From NCBI RefSeq assembly GCF_021590045.1, contig NZ_CP062221.1, positions 2,852,001 through 2,916,000 on the forward strand: a stretch of 64,000 bases of DNA, written 5' to 3'. The DNA is from Cellulomonas palmilytica. Lineage in GTDB: Bacteria; Actinomycetota; Actinomycetes; Actinomycetales; Cellulomonadaceae. Positions 35,016 through 44,093 of the stretch are shown here, piece after piece. A program made the position numbers and the translations under genes. The notes beneath the pieces were generated by a model. The model saw nothing but the letters and a program-made list of their open reading frames with translations, was not told where the DNA came from and searched no databases. Positions within the stretch are counted from its first letter, which is position 1. Each line of letters starts with the position of its first letter.

Positions 35016-36803
35016 ATGTCCCAGAACGTGCAGCTTCCTGCGCTCGGTGAGTCCGTCACCGAGGGCACCGTCACCCGCTGGCTCAAGAACGTCGGCGACA
35101 CCGTCGAGGTCGACGAGCCCCTGCTCGAGATCTCGACCGACAAGGTCGACACCGAGATCCCCTCGCCGTTCGCCGGCGTGCTCGAGCAGATCCTGGTCCA
35201 GGAGGACGAGACGGTCGAGGTCGGCGCGACGCTCGCGGTCATCGGCTCCGGCGAGGGTGCGCCCGAGCAGGCGGCCGAGCAGGCCCCCGCCGACGAGGCG
35301 CCCGCCCAGCAGGCGCCCGCCGAGGAGCCCGCCGCCGAGGCGGCCCCCGCGCAGCAGTCCGTCGAGGAGCACGAGGAGGCGGCGCCCGCGCCGGCCGCCG
35401 CTGCCCCGCAGGCCTCGGGCGACTCCTCGGGTGCCCCCTCGGGCGACACGGAGGACGTCACGCTGCCCGCCCTGGGCGAGTCCGTGACCGAGGGCACCGT
35501 GACGCGCTGGCTCAAGTCCGTCGGCGACACCGTCGAGGTCGACGAGCCGCTGCTCGAGATCTCGACCGACAAGGTCGACACGGAGATCCCGTCGCCGGTC
35601 GCCGGCACGCTCGTCGAGATCCTGGTCCAGGAGGACGAGACCGTCGAGGTGGGCGCCGTGCTCGCGCGCGTCGGCTCCGGCGCCGCCTCCGCCCCGGCCG
35701 AGGCCCCCGCCGCGCCGGCGCAGCCCGCCCCGGTTCCCGCGACGCCCGAGCCCGCCCCCGCGCCGGCCGCGGAGGCGCCCGCTGCTCCGGCGGCTCCGGC
35801 GGCGCCCGCTCCGGCGCCCGCTGCCCCGGCTGCCGCGGTCCCGCCGGCCGCCGCTCCGGCCGCTCCCGCGGCTGCCGGTGGCTACCTCACGCCGCTCGTG
35901 CGCAAGCTCGCGGCGGAGAAGGGCGTCGACGTCGCGACCCTGACGGGCACGGGCGTGGGCGGTCGCATCCGCAAGGAGGACGTCCTCGAGGCCGCGGCGA
36001 AGGCCGAGGCCGCGAAGGCGGCACCCGCCGCGGCGGCTGCACCCGCCGCCGCCCCGGCCGCCCCCAAGGTCCCGGCGGTCTCGCCGCTGCGCGGCACGAC
36101 CGAGAAGGCGAGCCGCCTGCGCCAGATCATCGCCGAGCGCATGGTCGAGGCGCTGCACACGCAGGCGCAGCTCACGACGGTGGTCGAGGTCGACGTGACC
36201 AAGATCGCGCGTCTGCGCGCCGCCGCGAAGGAGGACTTCAAGGCGCGCGAGGGCACCAACCTCACGTTCCTGCCGTTCTTCGTGCTCGCCGCGATCGAGG
36301 GCCTCAAGGCGTTCCCGAAGATCAACGGCGTCCTCGAGGGCAACCAGATCACGTACCACGGCCAGGAGAACGTCGGCATCGCGGTCGACACCGAGCGCGG
36401 CCTCGTCGTGCCGGTCATCCGCGACGCGGGCGACCTCAACCTCGCCGGCCTGTCGCGCAAGATCGCGGACCTCGCGACGCGCACGCGCGGCAACAAGGTC
36501 TCGCCGGACGAGCTGTCGGGCGCGACGTTCACGGTCACGAACACGGGCTCGGGCGGCGCGATCATCGACACGCCGATCGTCCCGGTCGGGACGTCCGCGA
36601 TCCTCGGCACGGGCGCGATCGTCAAGCGCCCCGCCGTGGTCAAGGGCCCGGAGGGCGAGGACGTCATCACGGTGCGCTCCATGTGCTACCTGTGCCTGTC
36701 CTACGACCACCGTCTGGTCGACGGCGCGGACGCGTCGCGCTACCTGTCGGCGGTCAAGGCCCGCCTCGAGGAGGGCGCGTTCGAGGCCGAGCTCGGTCTC
36801 TGA
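35016..36803 (+). CDS. sucB: Dihydrolipoamide acyltransferase (E2, 2-oxoglutarate dehydrogenase type) with two lipoyl domains
   Basis: 595 residues. Two lipoyl domains (about 1-76 and 147-223) both have the lipoylated lysine in [14 protein letters not shown] and are almost identical. A long Ala/Pro-rich flexible linker follows each. The E3-binding domain (about 288-325, [15 protein letters not shown] and [13 protein letters not shown]) precedes the catalytic core, which ends with [16 protein letters not shown] holding the active histidine. Actinobacterial E2 of this type is shared by the pyruvate and 2-oxoglutarate complexes. GGAG lies upstream of the ATG. Downstream are three 15-bp repeats and a terminator hairpin. 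Confidence 0.95.
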   Translation: MSQNVQLPALGESVTEGTVTRWLKNVGDTVEVDEPLLEISTDKVDTEIPSPFAGVLEQILVQEDETVEVGATLAVIGSGEGAPEQAAEQAPADEAPAQQAPAEEPAAEAAPAQQSVEEHEEAAPAPAAAAPQASGDSSGAPSGDTEDVTLPALGESVTEGTVTRWLKSVGDTVEVDEPLLEISTDKVDTEIPSPVAGTLVEILVQEDETVEVGAVLARVGSGAASAPAEAPAAPAQPAPVPATPEPAPAPAAEAPAAPAAPAAPAPAPAAPAAAVPPAAAPAAPAAAGGYLTPLVRKLAAEKGVDVATLTGTGVGGRIRKEDVLEAAAKAEAAKAAPAAAAAPAAAPAAPKVPAVSPLRGTTEKASRLRQIIAERMVEALHTQAQLTTVVEVDVTKIARLRAAAKEDFKAREGTNLTFLPFFVLAAIEGLKAFPKINGVLEGNQITYHGQENVGIAVDTERGLVVPVIRDAGDLNLAGLSRKIADLATRTRGNKVSPDELSGATFTVTNTGSGGAIIDTPIVPVGTSAILGTGAIVKRPAVVKGPEGEDVITVRSMCYLCLSYDHRLVDGADASRYLSAVKARLEEGAFEAELGL

Positions 36804-36848
36804 CCTCTCGTCGCGAAACCTCTCGTCGCGAAACCTCTCGTCGCGAGG
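36804..36848. repeat. Three 15-bp direct repeats after sucB
   Basis: CCTCTCGTCGCGAAA at 36804-36818, exactly again at 36819-36833, and CCTCTCGTCGCGAGG at 36834-36848, starting at the base after the sucB stop codon and running into the terminator stem. Confidence 0.85.
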
Positions 36849-36873
36849 CCCGGTCCCCTCGGGGGCCGGGCCT
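36846..36873 (+). terminator. Hairpin terminator of lpdA-sucB
   Basis: AGGCCCGG pairs with CCGGGCCT, with a further CCCC/GGGG inner stem and a tiny loop; TTC follows. It overlaps the end of the third 15-bp repeat. Confidence 0.7.
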
Positions 36874-36928
36874 TCGGCGTTCCCGGTGCCGGTCCTGCGA
36901 CGGACGGGCGCGCGGGTCGCCCGCTGCC

Positions 36929-36934
36929 TAAGGT
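36929..36934 (+). promoter_or_regulatory. -10 hexamer TAAGGT of a leaderless promoter
   Basis: TAAGGT, 7 nt before the ATG at 36942. It favours this start over an in-frame GTG-type codon at 36933. Confidence 0.6.
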
Positions 36935-36941
36935 GACGGGC

Positions 36942-37832
36942 ATGCACATCCTGGTCGCGGGCTCGCACGGCTTCATCGGCACGGCGCTGCTCACGCGGCT
37001 GCGGGATGCGGGCCACGACGTGCGCGTGCTCGTGCGCCGGTCCCCGACGGGTCCCGACGAGGTCACGTGGGACCCGGCGCGCGGCGAGCTCGACCCCGCG
37101 ACGCTCCTCGGGATCGACGCCGTGGTCGACCTCGCGGGCACCAACCCGGGCACCCGGCCCCTGACGGCGGCACGCAAGCGGGACGTGCTCGCCTCGCGCG
37201 TCGACACTGCGGGGCTGCTCGCGCGCATGATCGCCGGGCTCGCCGGCGAGCGCCCCGCGCTCCTGCAGGCCTCGGGCATCGGCGCGTACGGGGACCGCGG
37301 CGAGACCGAGGTCGACGAGACCGAGCCGCTGGGCACGACGTTCTTCGCCGAGGTCGTCCGGCAGTGGGAGGAGGCGACGACCCCCGCGCGCGAGGCGGGC
37401 GCGCGCGTGGTCCTCCTGCGCACGGGCGTCGTGCTCGGCCGGGGCGGCGGGGCGCTGCGCCCGCTGTGGCCCGTGCTGCGCGCGGGGCTCGGTGGGCGGC
37501 TCGGGTCGGGCCGTCAGTTCTGGCCGTGGATCACGCTGCACGACGAGGTGCGGGCGATCGAGCACCTGCTCACGGCCGACGTCGCGGGGCCGGTCAACCT
37601 CGTCGCGCACGCCGACCGGAACGCGGACGTCGTGGCCGCGCTCGCGCGGGCCCTCGGCCGACCCGCCGTGGTCCCGGTGCCCGCGTTCGCGCTGCGGCTC
37701 GCGCTGCGGGACTTCGCCTCGGAGGTGCTCGGCTCGGTGCGCGCCGTCCCGGCCGTCCTCGACGCGAGCGGCTTCGTCGCCGAGCACGCCGACCTCGACA
37801 CGGCAGCACGCTGGGCCGCGGGAGGTTCCTGA
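36942..37832 (+). CDS. TIGR01777-type NAD-dependent epimerase/dehydratase family protein
   Basis: 296 residues, an extended short-chain dehydrogenase fold. The Rossmann motif AGSHGFIGTALLTRL has the GxxGxxG pattern at the N-terminus. VVDLAGTN (a hallmark of the TIGR01777 subgroup), LLQASGIGAYGDRGE in place of the usual Tyr-Lys site, and RTGVVLGRGGGAL follow, then FWPWITLHDEVRAIEHLL. The DUF1731 end is present as VPAFALRLALRDFASEVL. Substrate unknown; family members near cell-division or lipid genes have not been given a defined reaction. It lies between sucB and lipB, a common actinobacterial position. Confidence 0.9.
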   Translation: MHILVAGSHGFIGTALLTRLRDAGHDVRVLVRRSPTGPDEVTWDPARGELDPATLLGIDAVVDLAGTNPGTRPLTAARKRDVLASRVDTAGLLARMIAGLAGERPALLQASGIGAYGDRGETEVDETEPLGTTFFAEVVRQWEEATTPAREAGARVVLLRTGVVLGRGGGALRPLWPVLRAGLGGRLGSGRQFWPWITLHDEVRAIEHLLTADVAGPVNLVAHADRNADVVAALARALGRPAVVPVPAFALRLALRDFASEVLGSVRAVPAVLDASGFVAEHADLDTAARWAAGGS

Positions 37833-37835
37833 GCG

Positions 37836-39251
37836 TCACGCCCCCGCGGCGACGTCCCAGACCCGCCAGCCGTGCTCGGTCCACCGCAGGACGAGCACGA
37901 CCGTGGACGTCGCAGCCGGCCCGCCGGCGCGGCGCGTCCCGTCGGGCGCGACGCGCTCGTACGCGCTCGTCGTGCTCGTGAGCCGCACCCGTGCCTCGTC
38001 CCCCGTGCCGTCGTCCAGGGCCTCGACGCGCGTGACCGTCACCTCGAGCCCCGCGACCCGGTCGTCGCCGAGGCTCGCGAGCATCCGCTCGTCGGCCTCG
38101 TGCGCGGGCGACCCCTCGACCTCGACCTGCTCCAGCGCCGCGCGCTCGCCCGCCTCGAGCAGCGCCGCGCGCCGCTGCGTGAGCGCGACCGCCGCGTCGT
38201 CGGGCGCGAGACGCCGCGACCCGTGCCCGGACCCCGCCCCCGGGACCGTCCCGGCGAGGGCGGGCGTCGAGGGCACGGACGCCGCGGCGGGTCCGCCGTC
38301 CGTCGTGCCGCGCCACGGGGCGACGAGCACCACGGCGGTCCCGGCGGCGGCGAGGCCGAGCGCGAGGGCACCGATGAGCACGGGTCGCACCACCCGGGCG
38401 CGCGTCCGCGACTCTCGTGCCCCCCGTGGCACGCGGTGCGCGCCCGCCCCTCCTCGACCTCCGTCACGCAGCGCGGCGATGCTGCGCGTGGGAGCGCCGG
38501 CCTCGTCGGCCCCCGGAGCGGTCCGGCGCGGCGCCGTGAGGTCCGGCGCCGCGGGCAGGCGCAGCGCGCACGGCACCGCGGCCCGGAAGCAGCGGTCGAC
38601 GACCCGGCCCGCCGCGGGCGCGGTCTCGTGCCACAGGTCCTCGAGCGCGGCGCGCAACCCGTCTCCCGGGACCGTCGGCTCGCGCGCGACCGCCAGGTAC
38701 GAGAGCACGGCCGCGAGCAGCGCGCGCACGTCCTCGGCGGACTCGTCGTGCGCACGCGGCACGTGGCGCAGCGCGGCGCCCAGGCCCGCGAGCACCGGCC
38801 GGCCGTCGTGCCCGACGACGACCGCGCCGGCCGTCACCGCGCCGTGCTGCACCCCGGCGGCGTGCAGCGCCTCGAGCGCCTGCGCGACGGGGATCGCGAC
38901 GGTGGCGGCCTCCCCCGGCTCGAGCGGCTCGCGCGCCGCGCACAGCCGGTCGAGCGGCAGGCCTTCGACGTGGTCGGCGAAGACGCCGAGCCGTGCCTCG
39001 TCGAGCACGACGACCTCGAGCACGCGTGCGAGGTGCTCGTGCCGGGCGGACTGCAGGGCGTGCGCCCGCGCGGTCGTCGTCGCGTCGCGCGGCAGCACGT
39101 GCATCTCGACGGCGCGGTCCGAGCCGTCCAGCGCGACGGCGTGCCACGAGCCGTGCACGTCCCGTGCCGCCGCGCGGAAGCCCGCCGCGGCGAGCGCCCT
39201 GTCCACCGCTGGGTCCAGCGCTGGGTCCACCCGTGCGTCCATGGACCGCAT
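37836..39251 (-). CDS. Membrane-anchored predicted pseudokinase
   Basis: About 471 residues. Residues roughly 20-230 look like a serine/threonine kinase fold: RHEHLARVLEVVVLDEARLGV and a C-lobe helix ALEALHAAG. But the catalytic loop HRDLKxxN reads QHGAVTAGAVVV, the DFG motif reads LAGLG, and the VAIK lysine is missing (VEMHVLP). One helix (VLIGALALGLAAAGTAVVLVA) leads to an external C-terminal domain with beta-like DRVAGLEVTVTRVEAL and VLVLRWTEHGWRVWDV. A binding or scaffold role is likely. In-frame starts at 39317, 39251 and 39242 cannot be separated. It follows the oxidoreductase gene on the same strand. Confidence 0.75.
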   Translation of the reverse strand: MRSMDARVDPALDPAVDRALAAAGFRAAARDVHGSWHAVALDGSDRAVEMHVLPRDATTTARAHALQSARHEHLARVLEVVVLDEARLGVFADHVEGLPLDRLCAAREPLEPGEAATVAIPVAQALEALHAAGVQHGAVTAGAVVVGHDGRPVLAGLGAALRHVPRAHDESAEDVRALLAAVLSYLAVAREPTVPGDGLRAALEDLWHETAPAAGRVVDRCFRAAVPCALRLPAAPDLTAPRRTAPGADEAGAPTRSIAALRDGGRGGAGAHRVPRGARESRTRARVVRPVLIGALALGLAAAGTAVVLVAPWRGTTDGGPAAASVPSTPALAGTVPGAGSGHGSRRLAPDDAAVALTQRRAALLEAGERAALEQVEVEGSPAHEADERMLASLGDDRVAGLEVTVTRVEALDDGTGDEARVRLTSTTSAYERVAPDGTRRAGGPAATSTVVLVLRWTEHGWRVWDVAAGA

Positions 39252-39325
39252 GGAACCCGATCGCGCCCGAGCGCGTCGGGCGTCATCCACAGGCGGCTGG
39301 GCGACCGGGTCGCCCACCGGGTCCG

Positions 39326-40348
39326 TCAGCCGAGCGGGACCACCGCGTGGCGCTGCGCGGACGCGAGCGCGGCGTCCAGCACGCGGGCCGTCGCCACGGT
39401 GTCCGCGGGGTCGACCGGAGCGGGGGCGTCACCCCGGACCCACGCGGCGAGCGCCGGGTAGATCTCGTGGTGCCCGCCGCTCGGCGCGGGCACGGGCGTG
39501 CGCTGCGCGCCCCGCACGAGCCAGCCCTCGTGCACGGGCTCGCCCGGCCGCCGGCCCTCCTCGTACGCGTCGTCGAGCACGCCGAACGGTGTGGGCTCCC
39601 CCTCGAAGCTCGTGACGAGGTACGCGCCCGACGAGCCGAGCACGCGCGTGCGCGGGCCCGGTGCCCCGACGAGCCCGCCCGCCTGCAGGTGGCTGAGCAC
39701 ACCGGACTCGTGCCGCAGGGCGAGGAACACGTCGTCGACCGCGGGCGTGCTGCGCGCCGCGAGCTCGGCGTAGACCTCCTGCACGGGACCGAACAGCTGC
39801 ACCGCGGAGTCCACGAGGTGCGCGCCGAGGTCGAGCAGCAGCCCGCCGGCCTCGACGTCGTTCTCCTTCCAGCGGTCCTGCGGCTGCGGCCGGAACCTCT
39901 CCCACCGCCGCTCGAACCGGTGCACCTCGCCGAGCTCGCCGCGTCCCAGCAGCCCGACGAGCGCGAGCTGCTCGGGGTCCCAGCGGCGGTTCTGGAACAC
40001 GGTGAGCCGGTCGCCGCCCCGCGCGACGAGGTCCGCGGCGTCCTGCGCGGTCGTCGCGAGCGGCTTGTCGGCGAGGACGTGCGCACCCGCGTCGAGCGCC
40101 GCCGCGACGTGCGCCACGTGGTCGCCCGTCGGGCTCGCGACGACGACGAGGTCCACGCCGGCCAGGTCCGCGACGAGCGAGTCGACGTCCGGCACGACGC
40201 GCGCGCCCGGCCAGTCCGCCTCGACCTGCGCGGCACGGCTGCGGGTGACGACCGCCACGACCTGCTGCCCCGCGGCCCGCACGAGGCGCGCGTGGATCCC
40301 GCGTCCCGCACCGCCGTACCCGACCAGAGCGACCCGTAGCGTCCCCAT
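39326..40348 (-). CDS. Gfo/Idh/MocA-family oxidoreductase
   Basis: 340 residues. The NAD(P)-binding domain has [17 protein letters not shown] and the conserved E/DKPLA ([12 protein letters not shown]) with the catalytic lysine. The C-terminal beta-sheet domain includes [30 protein letters not shown] (the GxHxxD signature with histidine) and [13 protein letters not shown]. Substrates in this family are sugars, inositols or their derivatives; none can be picked here. The ATG at 40348 lies 7 nt from a TAGGGT hexamer, divergent from lipB by 43 bp. The pseudokinase gene lies directly downstream. Confidence 0.92.
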   Translation of the reverse strand: MGTLRVALVGYGGAGRGIHARLVRAAGQQVVAVVTRSRAAQVEADWPGARVVPDVDSLVADLAGVDLVVVASPTGDHVAHVAAALDAGAHVLADKPLATTAQDAADLVARGGDRLTVFQNRRWDPEQLALVGLLGRGELGEVHRFERRWERFRPQPQDRWKENDVEAGGLLLDLGAHLVDSAVQLFGPVQEVYAELAARSTPAVDDVFLALRHESGVLSHLQAGGLVGAPGPRTRVLGSSGAYLVTSFEGEPTPFGVLDDAYEEGRRPGEPVHEGWLVRGAQRTPVPAPSGGHHEIYPALAAWVRGDAPAPVDPADTVATARVLDAALASAQRHAVVPLG

Positions 40349-40355
40349 GCGCCTC

Positions 40356-40361
40356 ACCCTA
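40356..40361 (-). promoter_or_regulatory. -10 hexamer TAGGGT of a leaderless promoter
   Basis: TAGGGT on the minus strand, 7 nt before the ATG at 40348 of the oxidoreductase gene. An identical hexamer on the plus strand at 40379 serves lipB. Confidence 0.6.
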
Positions 40362-40378
40362 GGCGTGCGAGCAGCACC

Positions 40379-40384
40379 TAGGGT
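40379..40384 (+). promoter_or_regulatory. -10 hexamer TAGGGT of a leaderless promoter
   Basis: TAGGGT, 7 nt before the ATG at 40392 of lipB. Confidence 0.6.
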
Positions 40385-40391
40385 GGGTGGC

Positions 40392-41099
40392 ATGCGGTTC
40401 GAGGAGCTCGACCTGGGCGACCGGCTGGTCCCCTACGTCCCGACGTGGGACCTGCAGCGACAGGTGCACGCCCAGGTCGCCGACGGCGCACGCGAGGACA
40501 CCGTGCTGCTGTGCGAGCACGAGGACGTGTACACCGCAGGGCGGCGCACGGCGCGCTGGGACCGGCCCGTCGACGGCACACCCGTCGTCGACGTCGACCG
40601 CGGCGGTCGCATCACGTGGCACGGCCCGGGCCAGCTCGTCGGCTACCCGATCGTGCGCCTGCGCGAGCCCGTGGACGTCGTGCGGTACGTGCGTGCGCTC
40701 GAGGAGGCGCTCATCCGCACGTGCGCCGACCTCGGCCTCGGCGCGGTGCGCGTCGACGGACGCAGCGGCGTGTGGTTCGAGGCACGTCCGGGCGGGCTGC
40801 AGCGCAAGGTCGCGCAGCTCGGCGTGCGCGTCTCACGTGGCGTGACGATGCACGGCTTCGCGCTCAACTGCGAGCCGGACCTGCACGCGTTCGACCGCAT
40901 CGTGCCGTGCGGCATCCCCGACGCCGACGTGACGTCGCTGAGCGTCGAGTGCGGCCGGCGCGTCACGATCGCCGAGGTGCTGCCGTCCGTGCGGCGCCAC
41001 CTGAGCGACGCGCTCGCGCCGGTGCGGGCTCAGGCCGCGGACTGCAGCTCCGCCGCGACCCCCACGGCCCACGCGCGCACCTCGTCGAGGTCGCGGTAG
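40392..41099 (+). CDS. lipB: Octanoyl-ACP:protein octanoyltransferase
   Basis: Transfers octanoate from acyl carrier protein to lipoyl-domain lysines, the first step of lipoate assembly that serves the SucB lipoyl domains nearby. 235 residues. [38 protein letters not shown] split around the catalytic Lys, TMHGFALNC, and IVPCGI with the active cysteine are all present. The C-terminal about 25 residues lie opposite the convergent flavodoxin gene (70-bp overlap) and look unlike the family, so the reading frame may simply run on past the original end. Leaderless start. Confidence 0.94.
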   Translation: MRFEELDLGDRLVPYVPTWDLQRQVHAQVADGAREDTVLLCEHEDVYTAGRRTARWDRPVDGTPVVDVDRGGRITWHGPGQLVGYPIVRLREPVDVVRYVRALEEALIRTCADLGLGAVRVDGRSGVWFEARPGGLQRKVAQLGVRVSRGVTMHGFALNCEPDLHAFDRIVPCGIPDADVTSLSVECGRRVTIAEVLPSVRRHLSDALAPVRAQAADCSSAATPTAHARTSSRSR

Positions 41100-41521
41100 T
41101 CGCCGTCCTGTGCCCGCACGAGCGCGACGAGCGCGCGCTCGGACAGCGACAGCGACGCCTTGTCGAGCGCGCCGACGAAGCACCGCGCCTCGCGCGCCCC
41201 GGTCGCCTCGACCATGGCCTGCACGTCGTCGGGCTCGCTCGTCGTCGGGTTCGCCCCGACGGGACCCGACCAGAACAGCCAGACGGGACGCAGCCGCAGG
41301 TGCGCGCCCTGCCGCAGGACGAGATCGCGCAGCGACGCCGCGAGGCGCCCCACGTACACCGCCGAGCCCAGGACCACCGCGTCGTACGGCATGACCCGTT
41401 CGACGTCGTCGGGCTCCACGACGTCCACGAGGTGCCCTGCCTCGCGGAGCACCTCGGCGACCACGTCGCCCATCTCCTTCGTCGCGCCGTGCCGGGACGC
41501 GACCGTCACCAGGACTCTCAT
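41030..41521 (-). CDS. Flavodoxin-domain protein (HemG-like)
   Basis: 163 residues. [24 protein letters not shown] is a phosphate loop of the flavodoxin/protoporphyrinogen-oxidase HemG type. [17 protein letters not shown] is the second FMN loop, and [14 protein letters not shown] [13 protein letters not shown] the third strand. The C-terminal half is helical. It binds FMN by family analogy, and the electron partner is unknown. It converges on lipB and their 3' ends overlap by 70 bp. No strong ribosome site is seen. It is divergent from lipA, 152 bp away. Confidence 0.87.
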   Translation of the reverse strand: MRVLVTVASRHGATKEMGDVVAEVLREAGHLVDVVEPDDVERVMPYDAVVLGSAVYVGRLAASLRDLVLRQGAHLRLRPVWLFWSGPVGANPTTSEPDDVQAMVEATGAREARCFVGALDKASLSLSERALVALVRAQDGDYRDLDEVRAWAVGVAAELQSAA

Positions 41522-41660
41522 CGCGGGTCTCCCTCCCTCGGGGCCTCGTCGCCTCCACGTCCAGCGTCGCCGTCGCCCGCCCGCAGGTCACGGGACCTGG
41601 GTCCCGACGAGTGTGACGCCCGCCTCTGCGGTGTACGGGTGCAGGCGTCGCCGCGGCGGC

Positions 41661-41666
41661 TAGTGT
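41661..41666 (+). promoter_or_regulatory. -10 hexamer TAGTGT of a leaderless promoter
   Basis: TAGTGT, 7 nt before the GTG at 41674 of lipA. It excludes the in-frame GTG at 41665, which overlaps the hexamer. Confidence 0.6.
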
Positions 41667-41673
41667 GGCTCGC

Positions 41674-42675
41674 GTGACGATCGCACCCGAAGGGCGCCGG
41701 ATGCTGCGCGTCGAGGCCCGCAACGCCGCCACGCCCATCGAGAAGAAGCCCGAGTGGATCCGCACGCGCGCGACCATGGGCCCGGAGTACTCCGAGCTCA
41801 AGGGCCTCGTGAAGCGCGAAGGCCTGCACACGGTGTGCGAGGAGGCGGGCTGTCCCAACATCTTCGAGTGCTGGGAGGACCGCGAAGCCACGTTCCTCAT
41901 CGGTGGCGACCAGTGCACGCGGCGCTGCGACTTCTGCCAGATCGACACGGGCAAGCCCGCGGACTTCGACGCCGACGAGCCGCGGCGCGTCGCCGAGTCC
42001 GTCCAGGCGATGGGGCTCAAGTACTCGACGGTCACGGGCGTCGCGCGCGACGACCTGCCCGACGGCGGCGCGTGGCTGTACGCGGAGACCGTCCGGCAGA
42101 TCCACGCCCTCAACCCCGGCACCGGCGTCGAGCTGCTCATCCCCGACTTCAACGCCGTCCCCGAGCTGCTCGACGAGGTCAACGAGTCGCGCCCCGAGGT
42201 CCTCGCGCACAACCTCGAGACGGTGCCGCGGATCTTCAAGCAGATCCGCCCGGCGTTCCGCTACGAGCGGTCGCTGTCCGTGATCACGCGGGCACGCGAG
42301 GCGGGGCTCGTCACCAAGTCCAACCTCATCCTCGGCATGGGCGAGACGTACGACGAGGTCGTCGACGCGCTGGGCGCGCTGCACGAGGCCGGGTGCGACC
42401 TCATCACCATCACGCAGTACCTGCGCCCGTCCGTGCGGCACCACCCCGTGGAGCGCTGGGTGCGGCCCGAGGAGTTCGTCGAGCTGTCGAAGGTCGCCGA
42501 GGAGCTCGGCTTCCTCGGCGTCATGTCGGGTCCGCTCGTGCGCTCGTCGTACCGTGCCGGGCGCCTGTGGGGCCAGGCGATGCGGCGCCGCGGGCTGCCC
42601 ATCCCCGAGGCGCTCGCGCACCTCGGGGAGCCGACGACCGCGCGCCAGGAGGCCGCGAGCCTGCTCGCCCGCTGA
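41674..42675 (+). CDS. lipA: Lipoyl synthase
   Basis: Radical-SAM enzyme inserting two sulfurs into protein-bound octanoyl groups; 333 residues. The auxiliary cluster cysteines [12 protein letters not shown] (C-x4-C-x5-C) and the radical-[11 protein letters not shown] (C-x3-C-x2-C) are both intact, and the C-terminal RSSYRAG supplies the serine ligand. It completes the pathway begun by LipB 0.6 kb upstream. GTG at 41674 gives the usual N-terminus [19 protein letters not shown]4191 follows 41 bp downstream with its own promoter-like hexamer. Confidence 0.96.
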   Translation: MTIAPEGRRMLRVEARNAATPIEKKPEWIRTRATMGPEYSELKGLVKREGLHTVCEEAGCPNIFECWEDREATFLIGGDQCTRRCDFCQIDTGKPADFDADEPRRVAESVQAMGLKYSTVTGVARDDLPDGGAWLYAETVRQIHALNPGTGVELLIPDFNAVPELLDEVNESRPEVLAHNLETVPRIFKQIRPAFRYERSLSVITRAREAGLVTKSNLILGMGETYDEVVDALGALHEAGCDLITITQYLRPSVRHHPVERWVRPEEFVELSKVAEELGFLGVMSGPLVRSSYRAGRLWGQAMRRRGLPIPEALAHLGEPTTARQEAASLLAR

Positions 42676-42703
42676 CGCGCGCGGGAGGGGTCTCCCGGCT
42701 CGG

Positions 42704-42709
42704 TAGACT
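42704..42709 (+). promoter_or_regulatory. -10 hexamer TAGACT of a leaderless promoter
   Basis: TAGACT, 7 nt before the ATG at 42717. Confidence 0.6.
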
Positions 42710-42716
42710 CGCCCGC

Positions 42717-43427
42717 ATGGCCCGAGACAAGTCCGCCTCCTCGAACGCGCCCAAGACCAAGAAGGTCCGCTGGTACCACCAGCTGTGGCAGGCGTACCAG
42801 ATGACGCGGGAGACCGACCCCGCCGTCACCTGGGTCATCGTCGGGGCGTTCGTCGTCGTCCTCGGGATCGGTGTGATCGTCGGGCTCCTGCTCGACTCGG
42901 TCGTCTACTTCATCCTGCTGTCGCTGCCGTTCGCGCTGCTCGCCGCGATGTTCCTGCTCGCGCGCCGCGCCGAGGCCGCCGCGTACTCCCGGATCGAGGG
43001 TCAGCCCGGTGCCGCGCTCGCGGCGCTGCGCACGCTGCGCCGCGGCTGGACGTTCGTCGAGGAGCCCGTCGCGATCGACCCCCGCTCGCAGGACATGGTG
43101 TTCCGCGGTGTCGGCCGCCCGGGCGTCGTGCTCGTCGGCGAGGGCACCGGCAACGTCGCCCGCCTGCTCGAGGCGGAGCGCAAGCGCACCTCGCGCGTGC
43201 TGCCGAGCGTCCCGGTGACCGTGATCGTCTCGGGCCGCGGCGAGGGCCAGGTGCCGCTGCGCAAGCTCCCCGTCGCGGTCCGCAAGCTCAAGCCGAAGCT
43301 GACGAAGCCCGAGGTCGCCGAGGTGACCAAGCGCCTGCAGGCGCTCGGCGGCGCGCGGCTGCCCGTCCCGAAGGGCATCGACCCCCTGCGCATGCGTCCG
43401 GACCGCAAGGGCATGCGCGGCCGCTGA
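42717..43427 (+). CDS. DUF4191 family membrane protein
   Basis: 236 residues. A Lys-rich cytoplasmic start (ARDKSASSNAPKTKKVRW) is followed by two adjacent helices (WVIVGAFVVVLGIGVIVGLLL and VVYFILLSLPFALLAAMFLL, about 40-85). A soluble alpha/beta domain has VFRGVGRPGVVLVGEG and VPVTVIVSGRGEGQVPLRKL, then a basic tail. It is the standard neighbour of lipA in actinobacteria, with unknown role. A 14-bp hairpin terminates it from the convergent RDD gene. Confidence 0.92.
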   Translation: MARDKSASSNAPKTKKVRWYHQLWQAYQMTRETDPAVTWVIVGAFVVVLGIGVIVGLLLDSVVYFILLSLPFALLAAMFLLARRAEAAAYSRIEGQPGAALAALRTLRRGWTFVEEPVAIDPRSQDMVFRGVGRPGVVLVGEGTGNVARLLEAERKRTSRVLPSVPVTVIVSGRGEGQVPLRKLPVAVRKLKPKLTKPEVAEVTKRLQALGGARLPVPKGIDPLRMRPDRKGMRGR

Positions 43428-43441
43428 CGGCCTGAGACGTC

Positions 43442-43472
43442 ACGAAGGCCCCGTCCTCGACGGGGCCTTCGT
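43442..43472. terminator. Bidirectional hairpin terminator
   Basis: Perfect 14-bp stem (43442-43455 against 43459-43472) with a 3-nt loop between the convergent DUF4191 and RDD genes. Confidence 0.8.
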
Positions 43473-43519
43473 CGTGTCCGGGGCCGACCGCCTCGTCCCG
43501 CCGGTCCGTGCCGGTCGGC

Positions 43520-44008
43520 TCAGCGGCGGACGATCGCGGTGCCGGCGGACCGGTCGTGCAGCCCGCGCCCGTCGGAGTCCCACACGACCGCGGGGATCAC
43601 GAGGCACAGCAGCACGGTGCGCAGCGCCGCGCGGCCCAGCCCGGGCGCGCGGCCGTCGTCGGGCAGCGGACCGTCGGGCGTCATGCCCGCGCGGCGCACG
43701 CGCAGCCCGAGCACGCGGTGCCCCACGGTGAAGCCGAGCGTGCCGACGAGCAGCAGGTTCTCGACCGCGAACACCGCGAGCGTCACCATCCCGTCCGCGC
43801 GCTCCCAGAACGGGCCGTCGCCGGACGAGAAGAACGCCGACGCGATCAGCAGGCACAGGACCCAGTCGAGGACGAGCGCGACCGCGCGTCGCCCGAGCGG
43901 TGCGGCCGAGCCCGACCCGCGCGGCGCCAGCCCGAGACCGGCGCCCCGGTCGCCCTCGCCCGACGGCCCGCCCTCGAGCCACGACCCCACGTTCTGCCTC
44001 GTCGTCAC
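43520..44008 (-). CDS. RDD-family membrane protein
   Basis: 162 residues. After a Gly-rich cytoplasmic start, the RDD fold shows ALVLDWVLCLLIASAFF with the conserved Arg-Asp region (GRRAVALVLDWV), a second helix MVTLAVFAVENLLLVGTLGF, GHRVLGLRVRRA, and a last helix LRTVLLCLVIPAVVW followed by DRSAGTAIV. Family members are thought to be transporter-like; no substrate is known. GTG start 6 nt from TAGGCT. It is divergent from glnA, sharing a 214-bp control region. Confidence 0.87.
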   Translation of the reverse strand: MTTRQNVGSWLEGGPSGEGDRGAGLGLAPRGSGSAAPLGRRAVALVLDWVLCLLIASAFFSSGDGPFWERADGMVTLAVFAVENLLLVGTLGFTVGHRVLGLRVRRAGMTPDGPLPDDGRAPGLGRAALRTVLLCLVIPAVVWDSDGRGLHDRSAGTAIVRR

Positions 44009-44014
44009 CGCCCA

Positions 44015-44020
44015 AGCCTA
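44015..44020 (-). promoter_or_regulatory. -10 hexamer TAGGCT of a leaderless promoter
   Basis: TAGGCT on the minus strand, 6 nt before the GTG at 44008 of the RDD gene. Confidence 0.55.
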
Positions 44021-44093
44021 CGTGCGCGAAGGCGCCTGCCCCGTCCCGGCCACCGGGCGCCGCGGCCCCGCGTCCCGGCCGTCCGACCCGACC

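Noticed and set aside
33228..37787. A 1519-codon open frame on the minus strand
   Set aside because: It is antisense to lpdA, sucB and the epimerase gene. High GC empties stop codons from that frame; its translation is Arg/Asp/Gly-rich with no recognisable domain.
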